Of a stretch of 64,000 nt of DNA, positions 17,172 through 26,437 are shown piece by piece. Each line of letters starts with the position of its first letter. Within the stretch, counting starts at the first letter, position 1. The DNA is from Bacteroidaceae bacterium (GTDB lineage Bacteria; Bacteroidota; Bacteroidia; Bacteroidales; Bacteroidaceae): contig CAAGGT010000191.1 in NCBI GenBank assembly GCA_900769465.1, positions 22,598 to 86,597 on the forward strand, written 5' to 3'. The notes beneath the pieces were generated by a model. The model searched no databases. It had not been told where the DNA came from and saw nothing but the letters and a program-made list of their open reading frames with translations. The position numbers and the translations under genes were made by a program.

Positions 17172-19805
17172 TTAGAATTCCTGTCCCAAAATAAAGTGGA
17201 AGTGGCTGCCACCATACTGTGACGAACCGAACACCTTGTCGAAACCGTACGCCCAGTCAATACCGATGAGACCAATCATCTGCAGGAACACGCGTACACC
17301 GACACCGGCGCTTCGTTTAAGGTCAAAGAGATTGAACTTAGAAATGTCTGTCCACGCGTTACCACCCTCAACAAACACAAGACCATATATGCTTGTCGAG
17401 TTCTGCAGCATGAATGGAAAACGCAACTCAAGACCAAGACGTGCATAGGCATAACCCTCGTAACCGTATGGGGTGAGACTACCGTTCTCATAACCGCGAA
17501 GAGCAATCATATCGGTCGCATAATTGTATGAATAACCACTCATACCGTCACCACCCACATAGAATGTCTCGAACGGAGATTTCTTGTTCCTGTCATAACT
17601 GCCCAGGATACCGAAATCGGCACGTGTCATCAGTACCAGATTGTACTTGCCTGGGGTGAGTGAGGTATATGTCTTACTACGGAACTTTATCTTGTAGTAC
17701 TCAATCCACTTGTGTTTGTCGCTGAGTTCGGCCTTGTAGTTGGGCGAGTTCACGTTTGTAGCAAGGTTGGCATAGTCCTTGCCGTCCCAAGCCGAATATG
17801 GCGGTGTGGCCGATGCCACCAACGAGAATTCCGAACCCTGACGTGGGAAATAGGGGTGGTCGACCGTACTGCGGCCAAGTGTCATCTGCAGATTCAGATT
17901 ATTGCATACACCATCGGTTATCAGGAAGTATTGCCAGTTCTTGAGCGAATAAACCTGATAGTTCAACTCGGCCGAGAAGGTGAAGTTATCGTCGGGCCAA
18001 TTGAGACGACGGCCCCAACCCAACGAAGCACCATACATTTTTATATGCTTGTCGGGGTCATAGTACGACGACACGTTGTTGTAGCCATAGCCGTTGTAGT
18101 TGCCATAACCATAGAGGTAGTTGTAATAGTTGTTGTAGTAGGCCGAATTGTAGTAGCTGTCGGCAACGTCGGTCTGCATTGAGAAGAATGCCGAGAACGA
18201 GAATGAATTCGGGCGCTTACGTCCAAGCCAGGGGTCGAAGAAATTGATGCTGTACGACTGGTAGTAACGGCCGTTGGTCTGTGCGCTGATGGCCAATGTC
18301 TGTCCGTCACCCTGCGGGATGATACCGCGGCGCACACCATCCCTGCGGAAGAGGTTACGCATTGAGAAATTGGTGAACTTAAGCGATAGTTTACCAATAA
18401 TACCGGTCTGTCCCCAACCGGCCGACAGCTCAATCTGGTCACTGCTCTTGGGCTCAAGTTTCCAGTTCATATCCACCGTTCCGTTCTCGGGATTGGGCAC
18501 AGCTCCCGGATCAATCTTCTCGGGGTCGAAGTGTCCCATATTGGCAATGTTACGCCAAGAGCGCTCGAGCGCATTCATTGAGAAGAGGCTTCCGGGCAGA
18601 GTATAAAGCTCGCGGCGCACCACCTCCTCATAGACACGGTCGTTACCGCTGATGGTAACGCGATCAATGGTTGCCTGCACACCCTCTACCACACGAATCT
18701 CAAGGTCAACAGAATCATTCTCAATTCTTGCCTCGACAGGCAGAGCGTTGAAGAATACATATCCCTCGTTATAATAGAGATTCTTGACAGCATCTTCATC
18801 GACAAGCAGACGGTTCTCCAATTCGTTCTGGTCATAGATGTCACCGGCTTTCATACGTAGCAGATAATCGAGGTGTGCGGTAGAATACACACTGTTGCCC
18901 ACCCACTTTATGCTGCGGATATGGTACTGGTTACCCTCCTCCACACCAATGTATATGTCGACACTCTTGTCATCGTAAGGCACAACGCTGTCCTTGACGA
19001 TACGGGCATCGCGGTATCCGTTTTCGTAGTACTTGGCAAGAATTTTCTCCTTATCCTCAGAGTAACGGTCCTCGGTGAATTTCTTTGACCTGAAGAGGGT
19101 GTAGATGATATTGTCCCAACGCACCTTTTCGCGTGTCTTTTTCATCGCATATTTGACCTTCTTCTCGGGGAGGGCACTTACACCTTCTATATATATACGG
19201 TTCACCTTCACCTTGTCATTCTTTGCAATCTGTATATCCACAATCACGCGGTTGTCCTCGGTGACATCGGGACGCTGCACGAATTGCACCTCGGCATTCT
19301 TGTAACCCTTGTCATCGTAGTAGTTTTTGATGACTTTCTCTGCGCGCGAAATGATATCGGGGGTAATGTGTCCACCCTGATGTATGCCCACCTTTGTCTC
19401 AAGTTCCTCGCGTTCCGTCTTTTTTATACCATATATATTGAACTGTGACACACGGGGACGCTGCTTCAGGGCAATACCCAAGTAGATATAGTTGCCTTTT
19501 ATACTGTCGGCAGTGATGCTCACATCCTCAAAAAGGCCGTGCTTCCAATAACGCTTGATGGCATTCGTCACCTCGTCACCGGGCACGGAGATGACATCAC
19601 CGATGGAGAGGCCCGAAAGACCAATAACCACCGACGGTTCAAGATTCTCGGCACCCGAGAGATTTATGCCTCCAATCGTGTATTTGTGTGCTGCGCCTGT
19701 GTATAGTATCGTAGGTTTGACAACCACCTCCTGTGCTGTAAGTACAGAAGCAACGGCTGTCAATACAACCAACAGAGTCACTTTCAAAAACGGAAAGAAT
19801 TTCAT
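17172..19805 (-). CDS. bamA: Outer membrane protein assembly factor BamA
   Basis: 877 residues from the ATG at 19803-19805, one base after the uppS stop; an ATG at 19826 inside uppS is possible. Signal peptide MKFFPFLKVTLLVVLTAVASVLTAQ, then five POTRA-like domains (to about residue 430) and a 16-strand barrel ending in ...FHFILGQEF with a terminal Phe. The barrel has the RGYENGSLTPYG loop equivalent to the VRGF motif. BamA inserts beta-barrel proteins into the outer membrane. An odd Tyr/Asn/Gly-rich stretch at about residues 545-585 looks like an enlarged surface loop. It sits in one operon with uppS and the Skp genes, the usual Bacteroidales order. Confidence 0.96.
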   Translation of the reverse strand: MKFFPFLKVTLLVVLTAVASVLTAQEVVVKPTILYTGAAHKYTIGGINLSGAENLEPSVVIGLSGLSIGDVISVPGDEVTNAIKRYWKHGLFEDVSITADSIKGNYIYLGIALKQRPRVSQFNIYGIKKTEREELETKVGIHQGGHITPDIISRAEKVIKNYYDDKGYKNAEVQFVQRPDVTEDNRVIVDIQIAKNDKVKVNRIYIEGVSALPEKKVKYAMKKTREKVRWDNIIYTLFRSKKFTEDRYSEDKEKILAKYYENGYRDARIVKDSVVPYDDKSVDIYIGVEEGNQYHIRSIKWVGNSVYSTAHLDYLLRMKAGDIYDQNELENRLLVDEDAVKNLYYNEGYVFFNALPVEARIENDSVDLEIRVVEGVQATIDRVTISGNDRVYEEVVRRELYTLPGSLFSMNALERSWRNIANMGHFDPEKIDPGAVPNPENGTVDMNWKLEPKSSDQIELSAGWGQTGIIGKLSLKFTNFSMRNLFRRDGVRRGIIPQGDGQTLAISAQTNGRYYQSYSINFFDPWLGRKRPNSFSFSAFFSMQTDVADSYYNSAYYNNYYNYLYGYGNYNGYGYNNVSSYYDPDKHIKMYGASLGWGRRLNWPDDNFTFSAELNYQVYSLKNWQYFLITDGVCNNLNLQMTLGRSTVDHPYFPRQGSEFSLVASATPPYSAWDGKDYANLATNVNSPNYKAELSDKHKWIEYYKIKFRSKTYTSLTPGKYNLVLMTRADFGILGSYDRNKKSPFETFYVGGDGMSGYSYNYATDMIALRGYENGSLTPYGYEGYAYARLGLELRFPFMLQNSTSIYGLVFVEGGNAWTDISKFNLFDLKRSAGVGVRVFLQMIGLIGIDWAYGFDKVFGSSQYGGSHFHFILGQEF

Positions 19806-19806
19806 C

Positions 19807-20559
19807 TTATAATGCTTTTTCATCATTTGTCACTTGTTCACCGGTCAGGCCGTAACGGCGTTGACGGCACTGGAATTCATATATCGCCTTGCAAAGCTCT
19901 TCCTTGTTGAAATCGGGCCAAAGCACCTCGGTAAAGTAGAACTCGGCATAGGCAAGCTGCCACAACAGGAAATTGCTCAATCTCTGCTCCTTACCGGTGC
20001 GAATGAGCAGGTCGGGATCCGGCATGAAGGATGTGGTCAGGGCACTGTCAATTGTAGCATCTGTTATGTCGGCGAGTTCCATCTCGCCACTCTTCACCTT
20101 TGATGCTATGCTGCGCACGGCTTCGGTAAGTTCCCACTTTGCCGAGTAGCTCAAAGCAAGCACAAGAGTCATTGCATCGTTCTTTGCTGTGCGCTCCACA
20201 CAACCATTCAGGCGGTCACGCACATTGTCGGGCAATTTACTCATATCACCAATTATGCGGAAAGCCACATTGTGCTTCACGAACAACTCCTCCTCTACCG
20301 ATTCAAATAGCAATGCCATCAAGGCTGCCACCTCGGCAATCGGACGTTTCCAGTTCTCGGTGGAGAAGGTGTATAATGTCAGATACTTCACCCCTATCTT
20401 CAATGCGTCCTCAACCAAAGCACGGACCGCTGCCGCTCCGGCCTGATGTCCCTCCTGGCGCTCTTTACCACGGAGCTGCGCCCAACGTCCGTTGCCATCC
20501 ATAATGATTGCAATGTGCTTGGGCACCCTGTTCTTGTCTATCTTGTCAATATAGTTCAT
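19807..20559 (-). CDS. uppS: Isoprenyl (undecaprenyl) diphosphate synthase
   Basis: 250 residues of the cis-prenyltransferase family: AIIMDGNGRWA with catalytic Asp, TFSTENWKRP, and RTGKEQRLSNFLLWQ then FYFTEVLWPDF for diphosphate and magnesium binding. It makes the C55 lipid carrier for peptidoglycan and O-antigen at the inner membrane. It lies between the DUF6089 gene (11-base gap) and bamA (1-base gap). Confidence 0.96.
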   Translation of the reverse strand: MNYIDKIDKNRVPKHIAIIMDGNGRWAQLRGKERQEGHQAGAAAVRALVEDALKIGVKYLTLYTFSTENWKRPIAEVAALMALLFESVEEELFVKHNVAFRIIGDMSKLPDNVRDRLNGCVERTAKNDAMTLVLALSYSAKWELTEAVRSIASKVKSGEMELADITDATIDSALTTSFMPDPDLLIRTGKEQRLSNFLLWQLAYAEFYFTEVLWPDFNKEELCKAIYEFQCRQRRYGLTGEQVTNDEKAL

Positions 20560-20570
20560 AGCTATATCTT

Positions 20571-21272
20571 CTAATTGTTACATTTCCTATATTTGGGCGA
20601 CAAATCGTATGTCAGGAATATTGACAGGAACGAATAGCCATCCTTGTTCTTCAAAAATCCGCTCTCTATGCCATATGGGTCGTCAAGCACAGCACCCGGT
20701 TTGCCGGTCACGTCGAGCTTGTCGCTGAAGGTGAAACGATAGGAGAGTTCGCAACCCAGGTTCAGGCGTTGCGCCACCTTCCATTTCACACCTATTCCCA
20801 CCGGTATATTAGGGGTGACAACGTGCTTTGCCGGGGCCGGAGCATATGTCACTCCCAGACCGCCGAATATATAAGGCGCCAACTTGCGCGAGCGCTTATA
20901 GCCTGAGCCGTCGCCATATGCGAAAAAATGGCACTCATACTGCGCACCAAGTTCATACAGCATACGCCCGAACTTCACATCCCCACCGGGAAAGGCATTG
21001 TCACCACCTGCCGTCTTACCCGATATGCGCGCAACGGCAAAGTTGGACTTTACAGCCATACGCGGGTTGATGTTATAGCGAAAGACCGCACCGCCCATTA
21101 TATTGAAATTGTTGAACGGTGAGCTATAATTGGCATCGCCAAAATAGGTGCATCCGCCAACCATCGCTCCAACCTCGTAACGGTATTCAAGCCCGTCGGC
21201 CCGCACAACGGTTGCAAGACACAACATCATTGCGCCCAACACCATCTTACGTACCAACACCGTCAATCCCAT
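20571..21272 (-). CDS. DUF6089-family outer membrane beta-barrel protein
   Basis: 233 residues with a signal peptide ending ...CLATVVRA. The mature part alternates as in an eight-strand barrel: YRYEVGAMVGGCTYFGDANY, YELGAQYECHFFAYG, APYIFGGLGVTYAP and SFLSIFLTYDL. DUF6089 proteins are found next to uppS and bamA in many Bacteroidetes, which supports the assignment; the function is unknown. The 4-base gap to the DUF6242 gene and the 11-base gap to uppS suggest one transcript. Confidence 0.85.
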   Translation of the reverse strand: MGLTVLVRKMVLGAMMLCLATVVRADGLEYRYEVGAMVGGCTYFGDANYSSPFNNFNIMGGAVFRYNINPRMAVKSNFAVARISGKTAGGDNAFPGGDVKFGRMLYELGAQYECHFFAYGDGSGYKRSRKLAPYIFGGLGVTYAPAPAKHVVTPNIPVGIGVKWKVAQRLNLGCELSYRFTFSDKLDVTGKPGAVLDDPYGIESGFLKNKDGYSFLSIFLTYDLSPKYRKCNN

Positions 21273-21276
21273 AATG

Positions 21277-22632
21277 TCAATTCTTGAACCCCAAACGGTT
21301 TATCAGGCCTTTCCACACAACAGGAGTATCACCGCCACATACTATCCACATCACATTGTTCGGGTCAACCGTTGCCACGAACGGTTCCTCACAGCCCTGC
21401 AAACCTGCCGGCATACGCTGGTAAAAGCCATCGGGTGCCTTCCAGGTAATTCCGTTGTCACGCGAAATGAAGAACGACGAGAAAGCCCCGACATCCTCAC
21501 CCCGGACAGAACCGGCTCCGCCAAAAGCATAAAGGAAATCATCGTACCTCACAACAGTCAACCCCTTCAATGCCGGGCAAGGGAAAGGATTGTTCTCGTT
21601 TTCATATTTCGCCCATTTATCTTCGGTTGAAAGCCTGCTCCAAACAGCTGGAACACCGTCCATAGCCTCGTTGTCATAACCAACCAGCATATAGCGTACA
21701 ATCCCGCTGTGGTGATTCAGTGTATAGGACATTATGGATGTTCCATATACAGGGAAGCCCGCTGGCAATTCGCCGGCATCTTCAAAGACGACTCCGTCAG
21801 CCGTAGAAAGCAAGCCACTGCCGGTTGCCACCCACATACAGCCATCCTCGTCCGAAGCTCCCACTATTGCAAGGGCATCGCTGCAAGCATGGCAGAGATA
21901 CCAATTCAGTGCATCGGCAGAAGTATATACACCATCGGCAGCCACAAGATACAGCGCACCACCGAAGGCCTGTATTGTAGACATATCGGCATCGGCAGAC
22001 AGACCGACAATCGGTTCGGTCTCCCAAGAAGGAATACCCGCCAAAGAAGATGTGGCAAGCACCCACTCGCCATTCTTTTTACCGAACAGGCACAGTTCGC
22101 CGTTGAACTCCAATGCACGGCACGGCTTAAGAGCATCAACCGACTGGTATTTATCCCAGACCATCTTTTCAGGTTCAACCTGATGTACGTTCAGTGAAAC
22201 GGTATAGTCCCTGTAGTATTCGGAATCGGTAGATGTTATGCGGAACTTGCGTGGAGTGGTGAAGTCAATGGAATCGGATGTTGTGAATCCCTCAAACACG
22301 CCTGTGGCGTCATCATAAATCTTCGCATATCCCAAAAGGTCCATGTCTATTACCACCTTGTCCACTGCGGTAGCGAACGGGAGTGAATCAAGATTACCGA
22401 CCTCGCCGGTAACCTGATTTATCGAGAAAGGGTAAGAGGCACCCAGAATGGTCTTTACCACCGATGTATCCAGACCTTCGGAAGTATATGACGGATAGAC
22501 TGACTTTATATTCTTTATGCTGAAAGACTTGAGTACTGCATATGGCGACAGAACCACATCGTCGTCATTGTTACCGCAGGAAACCGTCAACAGCACCAAC
22601 ATTGACATAAATATCGCTAAACTTTTCTTCAT
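21277..22632 (-). CDS. DUF6242-type lipoprotein with beta-propeller
   Basis: 451 residues. Lipobox at Cys19 (LLTVSCGNNDDD), so a lipid-anchored envelope protein. The N-terminal ~150 residues form a bacterial Ig-like region (FSIKNIKSVYPSYTSEGLD). The rest shows repeated propeller blades: GVYTSADALNWYLC, SGLLSTADGVVFEDAG, DFLYAFGGAGS and FFISRDNGITWKAPDGF, with Kelch or BNR-like turns. The role is unknown. Its position beside DUF6089 and uppS is a recurrent Bacteroidales arrangement and hints at an envelope function. Confidence 0.8.
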   Translation of the reverse strand: MKKSLAIFMSMLVLLTVSCGNNDDDVVLSPYAVLKSFSIKNIKSVYPSYTSEGLDTSVVKTILGASYPFSINQVTGEVGNLDSLPFATAVDKVVIDMDLLGYAKIYDDATGVFEGFTTSDSIDFTTPRKFRITSTDSEYYRDYTVSLNVHQVEPEKMVWDKYQSVDALKPCRALEFNGELCLFGKKNGEWVLATSSLAGIPSWETEPIVGLSADADMSTIQAFGGALYLVAADGVYTSADALNWYLCHACSDALAIVGASDEDGCMWVATGSGLLSTADGVVFEDAGELPAGFPVYGTSIMSYTLNHHSGIVRYMLVGYDNEAMDGVPAVWSRLSTEDKWAKYENENNPFPCPALKGLTVVRYDDFLYAFGGAGSVRGEDVGAFSSFFISRDNGITWKAPDGFYQRMPAGLQGCEEPFVATVDPNNVMWIVCGGDTPVVWKGLINRLGFKN

Positions 22633-22724
22633 ACAAATCTACACTTTACGTTCAATTTGCAAAAATAGCAACATTTTTTGGTTTATGCGATATTTAAGGC
22701 TTTATTTATAATATTTTAAAATTA

Positions 22725-23789
22725 TTAAGGGGTTTTTTGCCTATAGAAACCGAGAATTTCATTGCCACATAGGTTTTCACGGCTATCGGGCGAGTCCAAC
22801 GGGAACAATGGTGCAGCCACTCCACATCCCAAGCGGAGCGAGAGATTGACCTCTACCCTCGCCTCATCCCAGAGCGAAGCATCTATGAACGACTGCAGGA
22901 GCGTCGCGCCACCCTCAACCAGCAGACTGTTCACCTTTAGCGTGTGCAGATGGGAAAGAATTTGAGGCAGCAAAGGTTCTTCAAAATCAAGCGTCACCTG
23001 TCGGACATTCTCGCCGAACTTGCCGTCAATTTCAGCAGCCGTATACACCACCGTAGGCAACAGACCGTCAAATATTTTCAATTCACCCGGCAAAGAGCCT
23101 TTCTTGTCAATCACAAGGCGTAGAGGCGCACGACCGGCCCAATGACGTATATCGAGCGAGGGATTGTCGAGCAAGGCCGTGTGCCGTCCCACAAGAATGG
23201 CATCGTTCTGCGCACGCAACCTGTGGACCGCCACCTGCGAAACCGGCGTGGAAATCTTCACTGCCTGCCCCCCCTCGCGCAACAAGTCAATAAAACCATC
23301 GGCACTTTGTGCCCATTTCAGTGTAACATACGGGCGTTTTTGGGTCTGGGATGTAAAAAAAGCTCGATTTAATCGGGAACATTCCTTCTCAAGCACACCC
23401 ACCTTTACGTCTATTCCGGCAGCCCGCATACGCTCTATTCCCGCACCGTTGACACTTGAATTGGGGTCGGTTGTACCAATGACCACACGCGGTATTCGGC
23501 GTTCTATTATCATGTCGCAACAGGGTGGAGTCTTGCCATAATGTGAACAAGGCTCAAGAGTGACATACATTGTTGAACGCTCAAGCAACGGCAAGTCATT
23601 CACGGACACCGAGTTCACCGCATTGACCTCGGCGTGAGGCTCACCGGCACGTATGTGATACCCCTCGCCGATTATGCGCCCGTCACATACTATCACAGCG
23701 CCCACCATAGGGTTAGGCGAAGTGCTTCCCGCACCACACCTTGCAAGTTGCAGACAGCGCTGCATATAGAGTTCGTCAATCCCCGTCAT
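22725..23789 (-). CDS. ribD: Bifunctional riboflavin biosynthesis deaminase/reductase RibD
   Basis: 354 residues from the ATG at 23787-23789 (MTGIDELYMQRCLQLARCG); the longer frame to 23858 is rejected. Deaminase domain: zinc motif PHAEVNAV and PCSHYGKTPPCC, with SPNPMVGAV. Reductase domain: RPYVTLKWAQSADGFI, NDAILVGRHTALLDNP and SLLVEGGATLLQSFID. It catalyses the second and third steps of riboflavin synthesis from GTP. It follows the phosphoesterase gene with a 78-base gap. Confidence 0.96.
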   Translation of the reverse strand: MTGIDELYMQRCLQLARCGAGSTSPNPMVGAVIVCDGRIIGEGYHIRAGEPHAEVNAVNSVSVNDLPLLERSTMYVTLEPCSHYGKTPPCCDMIIERRIPRVVIGTTDPNSSVNGAGIERMRAAGIDVKVGVLEKECSRLNRAFFTSQTQKRPYVTLKWAQSADGFIDLLREGGQAVKISTPVSQVAVHRLRAQNDAILVGRHTALLDNPSLDIRHWAGRAPLRLVIDKKGSLPGELKIFDGLLPTVVYTAAEIDGKFGENVRQVTLDFEEPLLPQILSHLHTLKVNSLLVEGGATLLQSFIDASLWDEARVEVNLSLRLGCGVAAPLFPLDSPDSRENLCGNEILGFYRQKTP

Positions 23790-23867
23790 TTGTAAAAATC
23801 GTTTACCAAAGCAATCCTTGTACACGACAAATGTAGCAAGTTGCCGCCAAAAAGCCAAGCAATAGTC

Positions 23868-24692
23868 TCATTTTTCACTTTTCAACGTCACCACCACAAT
23901 CTCGCTCGGCACACAGAAACGCACCTTTCTGCGCGACGTTCCGACACCGTTGGTGGTTATCACCGTTGCACCGTTTGTCGTTCTGTTCCTGCCACGCAGG
24001 AAACGCGTGCCATAACGGGTATTCTTCACCGGCGTATAAAGCCCAAAAAGCGACACCTGACCACCGTGCGTATGCCCAGCAAGGACCAGATCGGCACTTG
24101 TGGAAGAACGTTCGGCATAATCTGGGGTGTGACAGAGCAATATCACAAACCCCTCGTCGGGCAATCTCTCCGCCGGATGCAGCACAAGCGGATCATAGGC
24201 AAAACTGTCATAAACCCCTGCAACGTATATGGAATCACACTCCCCACCTATCACGGCAACGCTGTCGGCAAGCAGAATTATCCCATTGGCATCCATTGCC
24301 TGTGCCACAAGCTCTCCGTTACGGGATTCGTGATTCCCAAGCACTGCAAAAATGCCATCTGCCGCCCCCACAGTGGCAAGCGACCCGAACAGAGCATCAA
24401 TGGAGTCATTATCGGTCACATAGTCGCCACCCAAAAGCAGTATGTCGGGCGACTCCTTCTGTAATTTTCTTGTAAACTTTCCAAGACGTTTTTGAGAAAA
24501 GAGGCTTGGGTAATGGATATCGGAGACAAAGGCAATCCTGTAGCCGTCAAATTCATCGGGGACATCCTCATCGGCAAAAGAGTAGCGTTTCACGCGCCCT
24601 ACTCCATTGGGCGATAATGATGCACAAGACGAAATCAGCAGCATCGCTGCTGCCAATATCACCAATTGTATGAAAGATTTATCCGTTCTCAT
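23868..24692 (-). CDS. Metallophosphoesterase lipoprotein (YkuE-like)
   Basis: 274 residues. Lipobox LLISSCAS places it on a membrane facing the periplasm. The calcineurin-like di-metal motifs are in order: FVSDIHYPS, LLLGGDYVTDND, AVLGNHESRNG, LCHTP and LAGHTHGGQVSLFG. Members hydrolyse phosphodiesters or UDP-sugar lipids such as UDP-2,3-diacylglucosamine; the substrate here is not determinable. It overlaps the ispF stop by four bases (ATGA), implying translational coupling. Confidence 0.9.
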   Translation of the reverse strand: MRTDKSFIQLVILAAAMLLISSCASLSPNGVGRVKRYSFADEDVPDEFDGYRIAFVSDIHYPSLFSQKRLGKFTRKLQKESPDILLLGGDYVTDNDSIDALFGSLATVGAADGIFAVLGNHESRNGELVAQAMDANGIILLADSVAVIGGECDSIYVAGVYDSFAYDPLVLHPAERLPDEGFVILLCHTPDYAERSSTSADLVLAGHTHGGQVSLFGLYTPVKNTRYGTRFLRGRNRTTNGATVITTNGVGTSRRKVRFCVPSEIVVVTLKSEK

Positions 24693-25162
24693 TTACTGAT
24701 AAGCACCGTAGCATAGGCCGTTATGCCCTCCTTGCGCCCCTCGAATCCGAGTTTCTCGGTGGTTGTCGCCTTCACCGACACACAGTCGACATCAATGCCA
24801 AGCACATCGGCCATCACCTGTTGCATCGCCGGGATATGCGGATTCAACTTTGGAGCCTGTGCCGCCACCGTTGAATCGATGTTGCAAATGACGTAACCCT
24901 TCTCCTTGAGCAGTTCACCGGTACGGCGCAACAGAATTTTACTGTCGATATTCAGGAATTCATCGGAATTGTCAGGGAACTGATAGCCGATATCACGCAG
25001 ATTGGCCGCACCCAAGAGTGCATCGCAAATGGCGTGAATGAGGACATCCGCATCGGAATGCCCGGCCAGGCCATATTCATAAGGGATTTTCACGCCACCA
25101 ATCCAAAGATCGCGGTTCTCGACGAATTTATGGACATCAATACCAAAGCCAACACGTATCAT
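24689..25162 (-). CDS. ispF: 2-C-methyl-D-erythritol 2,4-cyclodiphosphate synthase
   Basis: 157 residues, usual length. GFGIDVHKF (zinc-binding Asp and His), YGLAGHSDADVLIHAICDAL, the DIGYQFPDN loop and TVAAQAPKLNPHI are the IspF signatures. It cyclises CDP-ME 2-phosphate in the non-mevalonate isoprenoid pathway; in this window uppS uses products of that pathway. It lies between porV (12-base gap) and the phosphoesterase gene. Confidence 0.97.
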   Translation of the reverse strand: MIRVGFGIDVHKFVENRDLWIGGVKIPYEYGLAGHSDADVLIHAICDALLGAANLRDIGYQFPDNSDEFLNIDSKILLRRTGELLKEKGYVICNIDSTVAAQAPKLNPHIPAMQQVMADVLGIDVDCVSVKATTTEKLGFEGRKEGITAYATVLISK

Positions 25163-25174
25163 AGCAACATTTCT

Positions 25175-26368
25175 TTAACGACGGAAAAGGTCCTTCAAGC
25201 CATCCAGGTCGAACGACAGTGAGAAACGCAATGTCTGGTCAAGCGGATTGCTCTGCGCGGTCGAGATAAGGTATGCGGCATCAAGAGAGAATACGCTCAT
25301 ACGGAATCCTGCGCCCAATGTAAAGTATTTTCGGTTACCTTTATAGACATCCTCATAGTGATAACCGGCACGCACCGAGAACTGTCTGTTATAGCAATAC
25401 TCAAGACCTATACCACCATAGATTTCCCTCATCTCCTCCTTGAAACCACCGGGTGCATCGGCAAACGATTTGAATATACCAGATATGGATGATATGTCAT
25501 TGTATCCTGTACCGTCAAGCCAAGCCTGATATTCGGAATAACGGCTGTTGTCATCCACTCCCGGCGCGGGATTCTCCTCGAGGAACTGCTTGAATGAAGG
25601 CCTTGTCGGTACCAGCAGTTTGTTCACGTCAAAACTCACCGACAATGTATTGTATTCGTCGAACGGAAAGAGCAACGATGCTCCCAGACGCAAGTTCGTG
25701 GGGATGAATTCGTTTGTTGCGCCACCATCGTACGATATCTTTGTACCAATGTTCGATATATTCAATCCAAGACCCAACAGACACTCACGCGAGCCCATCA
25801 TCAGATACTTGTTATAATAGATTGCAATGTCGGCGGCAAAGGCGTGGCCGGGCGACATATCCTCGGTAATATCATACTGCAGATCACTGAATATGTAACG
25901 CAATGCAATGGCTGCCGAGAAGGTCTCGGAGAGCATACGCGAATATGCAAGGTCAAAGGCCAGCTCATAGGGTTTGATGGTCATCTCATTCTCAACAAAC
26001 ACCTCACCAAGAGAGAAGTAAGTCAAAGAGGAACTGAGTGCCGAATAGTTGCCTATGCGGTAGAAACCGGCAAGGTTCACAAGGTCAATGTCACTGACCA
26101 GCTGACGGAGCCAGGGAGTATAGGACATGGACACGCCTGCACGCGCAATGTTGAACGGATACTTTGCAGGGTTCCAGTACTGTGAATTCGCATCGGGCTC
26201 AGTTGCCACACCCACATCACCAAGCGAACCGGCGCGGGCATCGGGAGCGATAGAGAGCGAAGTGACACCTGTATACACAGGATTCAACTGCGTTTTAACA
26301 TCCTGCGCAGAGACAGGGATGGCCAAGACAACCAACAGAAGCAGAAATACTATATTTTTCTTTGTCAT
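25175..26368 (-). CDS. porV: Type IX secretion outer membrane protein PorV
   Basis: 397 residues from the ATG at 26366-26368 (MTKKNIVFLLLLVVLAIPVSAQ signal peptide). The FadL-like barrel shows GVTSLSIAPDARAGSLGDVGVAT and QYWNPAKYPF, hallmarks of PorV/LptO. PorV carries cargo from the translocon to PorU, which cleaves the C-terminal signal and attaches the protein to lipopolysaccharide. Its position directly after porU supports the call. Confidence 0.93.
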   Translation of the reverse strand: MTKKNIVFLLLLVVLAIPVSAQDVKTQLNPVYTGVTSLSIAPDARAGSLGDVGVATEPDANSQYWNPAKYPFNIARAGVSMSYTPWLRQLVSDIDLVNLAGFYRIGNYSALSSSLTYFSLGEVFVENEMTIKPYELAFDLAYSRMLSETFSAAIALRYIFSDLQYDITEDMSPGHAFAADIAIYYNKYLMMGSRECLLGLGLNISNIGTKISYDGGATNEFIPTNLRLGASLLFPFDEYNTLSVSFDVNKLLVPTRPSFKQFLEENPAPGVDDNSRYSEYQAWLDGTGYNDISSISGIFKSFADAPGGFKEEMREIYGGIGLEYCYNRQFSVRAGYHYEDVYKGNRKYFTLGAGFRMSVFSLDAAYLISTAQSNPLDQTLRFSLSFDLDGLKDLFRR

Positions 26369-26437
26369 ATGCATTTGTTTTTCCGCAACCGGATATTCAC
26401 CGGAGGCAATTTGCACATTATATAACTATTTTTTTAC

